DNA of 64,000 nucleotides, from the NCBI GenBank assembly GCA_010094025.1, contig ML991772.1, forward strand, positions 558,001 through 622,000. The letters run 5' to 3'. Position numbers and translations under genes: made by a program. Source of the stretch: Viridothelium virens (taxonomy: Eukaryota; Ascomycota; Dothideomycetes; Trypetheliales; Trypetheliaceae). This document shows positions 57,535 through 64,000 of the stretch, piece after piece; position 1 is the stretch's first letter, and the number at the start of each line of letters is the position of its first letter. The notes under the pieces were generated by a model, which was not told where the DNA came from, did no database searches, and saw only the letters and a program-made list of their open reading frames with translations.

Positions 57535-58540
57535 TTGTTGAATTCAACTAAATAAACGAATGGCGTTCAGGCATGCAGTCGAGATCGAGACACGGCTGAC
57601 ATCTGGTCTAGACTTACAGAAAGATTGGACGACAATCACTACGAGAGAAATTTTTCTCTGCTGCATAATGATGGGCATTGCATATGGACGGAAAATGGCA
57701 TAAGGTATGGGCGGACAGCTGCTGGCACTGACCCTTTGGGGCTGAGATGTGCGGAGGAGAGTAACACGAGGGCTTGTTTTCCCTCTGGAATCCGAAACCC
57801 TTTTACACTGTAGCTCCCAGGTAATGAGCAAAAATGATTATGGGGGGCCGTATGAGATTCCTTCAGGTCATCTGGCCGTATCTTGTTGAGGCGGTTCGGC
57901 TGGTGGAGTCAATCATCGGTGCTCGTGCTGGTGGTCCGTTGATGCGTTGTAGGTAGGTGAAGTCGGCGAACTCGACGCCGATGGGTGGTCCGCGCCCGCC
58001 GCGTTTGCTCTTAGGTTTTGAGAACTGAAACCGCCTGCCTGTTATCACAGAGATGAGTGACTTCGTTTGACTGCCAGCTGAGCCATCCTCCAACATGGCC
58101 GGCGCGCGGCGTGTGAAGCGACCGATTGCCGACTAAAAGCATACAAATCGGTGTTCCTGCAGTTCAGCTCGCAGTGCCTCACTTACCAAATACTGCAGAT
58201 AGGCGAGGGAGTCATCAGCCCAACCGTCCAAAGATGGGCATGACCGGCCGACAACCAATGGTGATGGATCCTGCACGATGAACGCTATACGCTGAACAGG
58301 TAGGAAGGGCTGTGTTACACAACACGGCCCTGTTTGCTTTTATCACCCTCATATGGCAAGATCCTCGTTGTGTACATGGTCATTTTCTATGCTGTATGAT
58401 TTTTGTCTTCGCATCATCTCCATTTTTGTTTCTCCTTCGCCGAAGTGACTTGATAGCAAAGAAAAATTTGGCAGCTGATCTGCCAACTGATGGACTTGGA
58501 ATAATCGTATCTTCATCGCCTTTTAGGGAGGACTGCAAGG
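57535..58540. other. Promoter region of the ABC transporter gene
   Basis: This 1.0 kb region lies between the sirtuin stop and the ABC transporter start. A minus-strand frame at 57863-58096 (77 codons) has no recognisable domain and is not called. The last 150 bases upstream of 58541 are T-rich. Confidence 0.5.
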
Positions 58541-61500
58541 ATGGCAAGTCGTCCAGAGCATCCAGCATCCGAGGATGACCGGCCCAGAGAATGGCCCCTC
58601 CCAGCTTCTATTCCAACGCAGGAACGATCTTTCTTGAACTTGGATGCTGCTAGTCAAAGAGCTCTATCTGAACATCTGCCTGAACCCACTGCCAGTCAAA
58701 TGGCATCTTCTGCTGAACAAGCATTCAGCCATCCAGGGCCATCGGTTCCCTTGAGGCCACAGGAGTCAAGGACATTCCTGATATCCGAAGAGGAGGAATC
58801 CGTTGGCCGAGAATCTATTGAATCGCAGCCTCCGAGAATTGATGGAGATATGGAGGCTGGCTTTGTTCCTATCAAAACTGGCGTGACATCGCCGAGACAA
58901 AGACAGGATGGACGACAAACGCCTGAATCAACAAGAATGAGACGTCGGATGGCTGAGGAGGAAATAATTCGACGACTTTCTCAGCGACTAAGTGGCACCT
59001 CCTGGCCTCCCGATGCCACTTTCGATCCCGAACGAGACGGTCGACATACGCCAGAGTCATCAAGTAGAAGAAGTCAAATAACTGAGGATGAATTAATTAG
59101 ACGGCTATCGAAACGGCTCAGTGGTGTCTCAGCAACCTCTGCTTCGACTGCAGACTCGGACCACGAGAATGACTTTGTTGAAATCAATGAACTTCTTTCT
59201 CATATGTTTGGACGGACCAGGCAAGAGCATTCCGAAGAAGAAAAGACAAGACATGTGGGCGTGGTGTTCAAGAACGTCACTGTTCAAGGCATGGGTCTCG
59301 GTGCAGCTCTGCAGCCAACTATTGGCGATATCTTCCTCGCTCTACCCCGTCGACTAAGAAGCCGATTCGCCAGTGGAAAAAAAAGCTTGCCTAGTAAACC
59401 CCCTTTGAGGACTATCATCAACAACTTCTCAGGATGCATCAAGCCGGGCGAAATGTTGCTTGTTCTGGGACGTCCTGGAAGCGGGTGCTCAACGTTCTTG
59501 AAAGTCCTCGCTAACCAAAGATTTGGGTACGAGAATATTGAAGGTCAATTGACGTATGGCGGAATCGATGCGCATACGATGGAGAAGAAATATCGAGGAG
59601 AGGTCATCTACTCCCCGGAAGATGATTTTCACTACGTAAGGTCACTCTAACACTGCCTCTACCTCTACTGATGTCTAGTTCAGGCTACACTTACGGTTAA
59701 GAACACTCTGGAATTCGCACTAAAGACACGAACACCTGGGAAGGAGTCAAGAGAAGAGGGAGAAAGCCGAAATGACTATGTGAGAGAATTCCTCCGAATC
59801 GTGACGAAACTTTTCTGGATCGAACACACCTTAAATACAAAGGTTGGCAATGAATACGTTAGAGGTGTCTCTGGAGGTGAAAAGAAACGCGTTTCGATCG
59901 CAGAGGCCATGATCACAAAGGCATCTACACAAGCGTGGGACAATTCGACCAAAGGATTGGACGCTAGCACGGCCCTTGAGTACGTCCAGTCAATACGGGC
60001 ACTTACTAATATGGCTCACATCTCAACTGCCGTCTCCCTGTACCAAGCCGGAGAATCTTTGTATAACCTCTTTGACAAAGTTCTTCTTATCGATGGAGGC
60101 CACTGTGCGTACTTTGGACCCACCGAAACAGCTGTCGAGTACTTTAAAGATTTAGGATTCATCAAACCGGACAGATGGACAACCGCCGACTTCCTGACAA
60201 GTGTCGCAGATGAACACGCTCGGCATGTTAGGGAAGGATGGGAACATCGCATTCCAAGGTCAGCAGAAGACTTTGGCGCCGTTTTCAATAACAGCGAAAG
60301 AGCCAGGCTCAACTTGGCCGAGATTAAGGCATTTGAACAAGAAACGGCCAGACAAATCGAAGAGCGGCAAGCAGCTGAGACCAAGGCAACCAAGACGAAG
60401 AACTATTCGCTTTCTTTTTGGGGCCAAATCGTAGCATGTACCAAGCGACAATTTTTGATCATGCTGGGCGATAAGCAGGCTCTAGGAGGAAGATGGGGGG
60501 GTGTTCTCTTCCAAGCCCTTATCGTTGGGTCGCTCTTCTACGACTTGCCGAAGACAGCGAAAGGGACATTTCCTCGGGGTGGTGTACTATTCTTCATGCT
60601 CCTCTTCAATGCGCTCCTTGCTCTTGCCGAGTTGAGTACTGCTTTTGGGGGGAGACCCATCTTGCTGAAGCACAAGTCGTTCTCATTCTACCGTCCGGCC
60701 GCGTTCGCCATTGCTCAGACCGTTGTGGATATCCCTCTCGTTTTCATCCAAGTTGCAATTTTCGACGTTGTGGTATATTTCATGGCAAACCTCCAGCGCA
60801 CAGCCTCACAATTCTTCATTAGTCTGCTCTTCCTCTGGATACTTACCATGACGATGTATGCTTTTTTCCGCTCGATAGGGGCGCTGGCGGGCTCGCTGGA
60901 CAAAGCTTCAAGGGTCACTGGTATTTCTCTCCAGGCTCTGATTGTATACACGGGTTATTTGATACCGCCTCGGAAGATGCATCCGTGGTTCAGCTGGGTA
61001 TGTTTATGTCACATGTATCGCACTCTTTTCCGCCAAAGCTAATTTTCTAGATTCGCTGGATTGATCCGATTCAGTATGGGTTCGAGGCGCTGATGGCAAA
61101 CGAATTCTACAATTTGGAGATCGAATGCGAACCGCCCTACCTCGTTCCTCTCGTGCCACATGCTCATTCGCAATACCAGTCCTGCACAATTCAAGGGAGT
61201 ACCCCTGGATCAACCACAGTTAGTGGTGCCAATTACATCAAGGTAGCCTACTCATACTCCAGATCACATCTCTGGCGAAATTTCGGCTTCATCTGCGCCT
61301 TTTTCGGATTCTTTGTATTCCTAACAGCTGTTGGGATGGAGTTGCAGAAGCCCAACAAAGGCGGTGGTGCTGTTACCGTATACAAACGCGGAGAAGTGCC
61401 TGATGCAATCGAGAAGCAAATGGAAACGGGTGCTGAAGCACGGGACGAGGAGAAGGGCGGGGTCAATGTTGTTGCTGAAGATCTTCAGAGGTCTGAAACT

Positions 61501-63861
61501 CCTGTTAACTCAGAACTCAATACGAAGAACGCAGAAGGTGTAAGCAGGAATGATACTATCTTCACTTGGCAAGATGTCAACTACACGGTTCCGGTCAAGG
61601 ATGGCGAACGGAAACTGCTGCAGAACCTTTCGGGTTACGTCAGACCTGGAAAGCTTACAGCTCTCATGGGCTCTTCCGGGGCTGGAAAGACGACATTGCT
61701 GAATACCCTTGCCCAAAGAATCAACACAGGAGTAGTGACTGGAGATTTCCTCGTTGACGGCAGACCGTTGCCGAAATCTTTCCAGCGAAGTTCAGGTTTT
61801 GCGGAACAGATGGATATCCACGAGCCAACATCAACAGGTAAAGCTAGCAGGACTGACCTCCCCTGGTAAAAGCTAACACTGAGTTTTAGTTCGCGAGGCT
61901 CTACGTTTCTCCGCCAGACTCCGACAACCCGAGGAAGTACCGTTGCAGGAAAAGTACGACTACTGCGAAAAGATCATTGATCTGCTCGAGATGAGATCAA
62001 TTGCGGGAGCCACGATTGGCAAAGTCGGCGCAGGCTTAAACCCAGAACAGCGAAAAAGACTCACGATTGCAATCGAGCTTGCTAGCAAGCCGCAACTTTT
62101 AATGTTTCTTGACGAGCCGACATCGGGTCTCGACTCCAGTGCAGCGTTCAACATCGTCCGATTTTTGAGGAAACTCGCAGATGCGGGCCAAGCTATCCGT
62201 AAGTTACGGGGGCTATCTTAGTAGGTATCATTGACTGACGCTTCCCTCTAGTCTGCACTATCCATCAACCCTCCAGTGTACTGTTCGAATACTTTGACGA
62301 ACTGGTCTTCCTTAAGCGTGGAGGTCGCCTCGTGTATCACGGTGAGCTTGGGCGTGGTAGCCGCAAGCTCATCGACTATTTCGAGAGGAATGGTGCGAAG
62401 AAATGTCCGTCCAAGGCCAACCCTGCCGAATACATGCTCGAAGCGATCGGTGCCGGGAATCCGGACTATCGGGGACCAGATTGGGGAGACATTTGGGAAA
62501 ATAGTCAAGAAAGACAAGCCAGGCTTCAAGAGATTCGGTCGATGATTCAACAAAGACGCAATGCGAGTGCTGTAGGCCAGATCAAGGACGATCAGGAGTT
62601 CGCTATGCCACTCTCCACTCAAACCTGGACTGTCATTCAAAGGACTTTCATATCCTACTGGAGAACTCCAGATTACATCGTCGGCAAGTTCATGCTGCAT
62701 ATCACTGTAAGTGTCTAGGCGAGCCCGTCTTCTTGGACTCTGATGTTGACAAACGCCAGACTGCCTTATTTAATGCCTTTACCTTTTGGAATTTGGGTGA
62801 CAGCTCAATCGATCGCAGCTCGGTCTTATTCAGTATATTTCTTTCCAGCCTTGTGTGTGCTCCATTGATTCAACAACTGCAACCAAAGTTCTTGCAGCTT
62901 CGGAACATCTACGAGTCGCGTGAGAGAAACTCCAAGATATATAGCTGGTTTGCTTTTGCTACAGGTGCGGTCCTGGTCGAGTTGCCGTATGCTGTAGTAG
63001 CTGGAACGCTGTATTGGTGCTGTTGGTGTAAGTTGTCAAAAACCTTGCTGTCTTATCTGGTGATCTTGGTGCTAACGTACGCCTGACACTAGATTGGCCT
63101 ACCTCGTTCCCACGCAGTACATACACGAGCGCAAGAGTTTGGATGTTCATGATGCTCTTCCAAATCTACTACGTCGGCTTGGGCCAAGCTATTGCTTCTT
63201 TTGCCCCCAGCGAGTTGCTCGCGTCACTCCTCGTGCCCAGCCTACTCCTTTTCGTGGTTTCCTTCTGCGGAGTTGTCGTGCCGTTCCCAGCTTTACCAGT
63301 GTTCTGGCGGTCATGGATGTACTATCTTTCACCGTTCACGTATCTGGTGGAGGGGTACCTAGCCCTCATTGTCCATGATGGTCCCGTCCGATGCGACTCC
63401 ACAGAGCTGGCCACTTTCAGTCCTCCTCCGGGACTGTCTTGTGAAGAGTACGCTGGGTTCTATGTGCAAAAAGCTGGCGGCTATGTTGAGACCTTATCAA
63501 ATGGCATGTGCGGCTTTTGTCAATATGCCAACGGAGATGAATTCGTAAGTTGAGGTGTCACGTGTGTGGGACGTTCACTAATATAATTAGGCTGCTGGGT
63601 TCAATATCAAATACAGCAACGTTTGGAGGGATTATGGTGTCTTGTGTAAGTGACCTATGGTAACTCGAAAGTGCGTGCAACTGACAGCTATCTCTAGGGG
63701 TTTATATCATTTTCAACTTTTTCCTAGTGTTCTTCTGCTCTTGGTTGTATCTTTCCGGGGGAAGAAAGATCAAACAGGCACTCAATCCAACAAATCGAAA
63801 GGAGCGAAAAGAAAAGAAACAAACGAGCCAGATAGAGCTGCGCCCGTGGCAGAAGGTCTGA
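58541..63861 (+). CDS. Full-length PDR-type ABC transporter (ABCG, Snq2/Pdr5-like)
   Basis: Nine exons (58541-59635, 59684-60997, 61051-61837, 61890-62198, 62252-62706, 62760-63027, 63093-63544, 63591-63645, 63698-63861) give 1,632 residues in the reverse order NBD-TMD-NBD-TMD. NBD1 has the degenerate PDR Walker A (GRPGSGCST, Cys for Lys), signature [10 protein letters not shown] and [12 protein letters not shown]2 has a canonical Walker A (GSSGAGKTT), the atypical signature LNPEQRKRL and [10 protein letters not shown]. Membrane segments include [15 protein letters not shown] and, in exons 6-7, YWCCWYW and [16 protein letters not shown]. It ends in a basic tail ([22 protein letters not shown]). 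Such plasma-membrane pumps export drugs and toxic hydrophobic compounds. The amino-terminal ~240 residues are disordered and carry a 30-residue repeat twice. Confidence 0.95.
58907..59125 (+). repeat. Two-copy coding repeat in the ABC transporter amino terminus
   Basis: Residues 123-152 and 166-195 of the transporter are imperfect copies: DGR(Q/H)TPES, a basic linker, then (E/D)E(I/L)IRRLS(Q/K)RLSG. They lie 43 residues apart (58907-58996 and 59036-59125). Each ends in a basic amphipathic helix containing R-R-L-S, a possible kinase site. Confidence 0.85.
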
Positions 63862-64000
63862 ATTCTGCATAAAAAGTTATATATTAGGGGATATACAATG
63901 GTTCCATGGAAATAATGTCTGAAGTGTATTTGGTCAGCGTTCAGTTGGTTTCAATGGGTTGGAGGATAGACGGGATTATCATGAATGTTTAGTCGACAGA

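Noticed and set aside
57863-58096. A 77-codon minus-strand frame upstream of the ABC transporter
   Set aside because: No family recognised, no flanking exons, and basic low-complexity sequence.
44524-63861. A secondary-metabolite or detoxification cluster (monooxygenase, ABC pump, esterase)
   Set aside because: These genes are separated by housekeeping genes (ubc8, panB, atg12, dbf4, icp55, sirtuin), and no polyketide, peptide or terpene synthase is present.

Overview
The window is nuclear DNA of a filamentous ascomycete (Pezizomycotina). Introns are short (mostly 47-65 bp) with GT(A/T)(A/C)G(T) donors, CTAAC/CTGAC-like branch points and YAG acceptors. Genes lie on both strands, 0.2-2.3 kb apart, and the set includes a sirtuin, a PDR-type ABC pump, NmrA-like and DUF7053 proteins, and fungal orthologues of Dug2, Rsc9, Bud22, Dbf4, Atg12, Ubc8 and Icp55. 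I could not fix the class or genus. I saw no transposon, retroelement, virus-derived element, rRNA or tRNA, and no convincing secondary-metabolite cluster.

Layout. 1-1243 (-): amino-terminal WD40 part of a Dug2-type glutathione-degradation protein, cut by the window edge. 2.4-6.9 kb (+): two fungal proteins of unknown function. 7.5-8.7 kb (+): membrane-anchored HSL-type esterase. 8.9-11.5 kb (-): dynamin/Mx-type GTPase. 12.9-14.35 kb (+): GMPPA-type GDP-mannose pyrophosphorylase subunit. 15.2 kb (+): small Cys-rich ORF. 16.0-19.6 kb (-): SNF2 ATPase. 20.1 kb (-): GNAT acetyltransferase. 21.0-26.1 kb (-): ankyrin-RCC1-BTB protein. 27.0-28.8 kb (-): probable Rec114-type meiotic factor, divergent from 29.2-32.2 kb (+) Rsc9. 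32.9-39.2 kb: DUF7053 protein, NmrA-like reductase, coiled-coil protein, Bud22, START-like protein. 40.1-42.2 kb (-): YANK/STK32-type kinase with an N-myristoylation start. 44.5-45.9 kb (+): FAD monooxygenase. 46.4-47.4 kb (-): Ubc8. 48.6-49.7 kb (+): PanB. 49.9-50.6 kb (-): Atg12. 51.3-53.6 kb (-): Dbf4/NimO. 54.2-56.2 kb (-): Icp55, divergent from a SIRT5-like sirtuin at 56.5-57.5 kb. 58.5-63.9 kb (+): full-length PDR/ABCG transporter.

I resolved splicing by hand for the spliced genes. Apart from the SNF2 gene, whose first exon I could not place, each complete model gives a coding length divisible by three. Most genes are unrelated housekeeping functions: chromatin and replication (SNF2, Rsc9, Dbf4, Rec114-like), proteostasis (Ubc8, Atg12, Icp55), vitamin B5 and nucleotide-sugar synthesis, and transport.

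The most striking observation is in ubc8. Restoring the conserved E2 core requires a one-nucleotide micro-exon (47069), in a gene that also has an 8-nt exon. Other points are a likely unrecognised Rec114, a GC-AG intron in icp55, a possible upstream 7-nt exon giving the sirtuin a mitochondrial presequence, and a C-rich to G-rich switch along the coding strand of several intron-poor genes.
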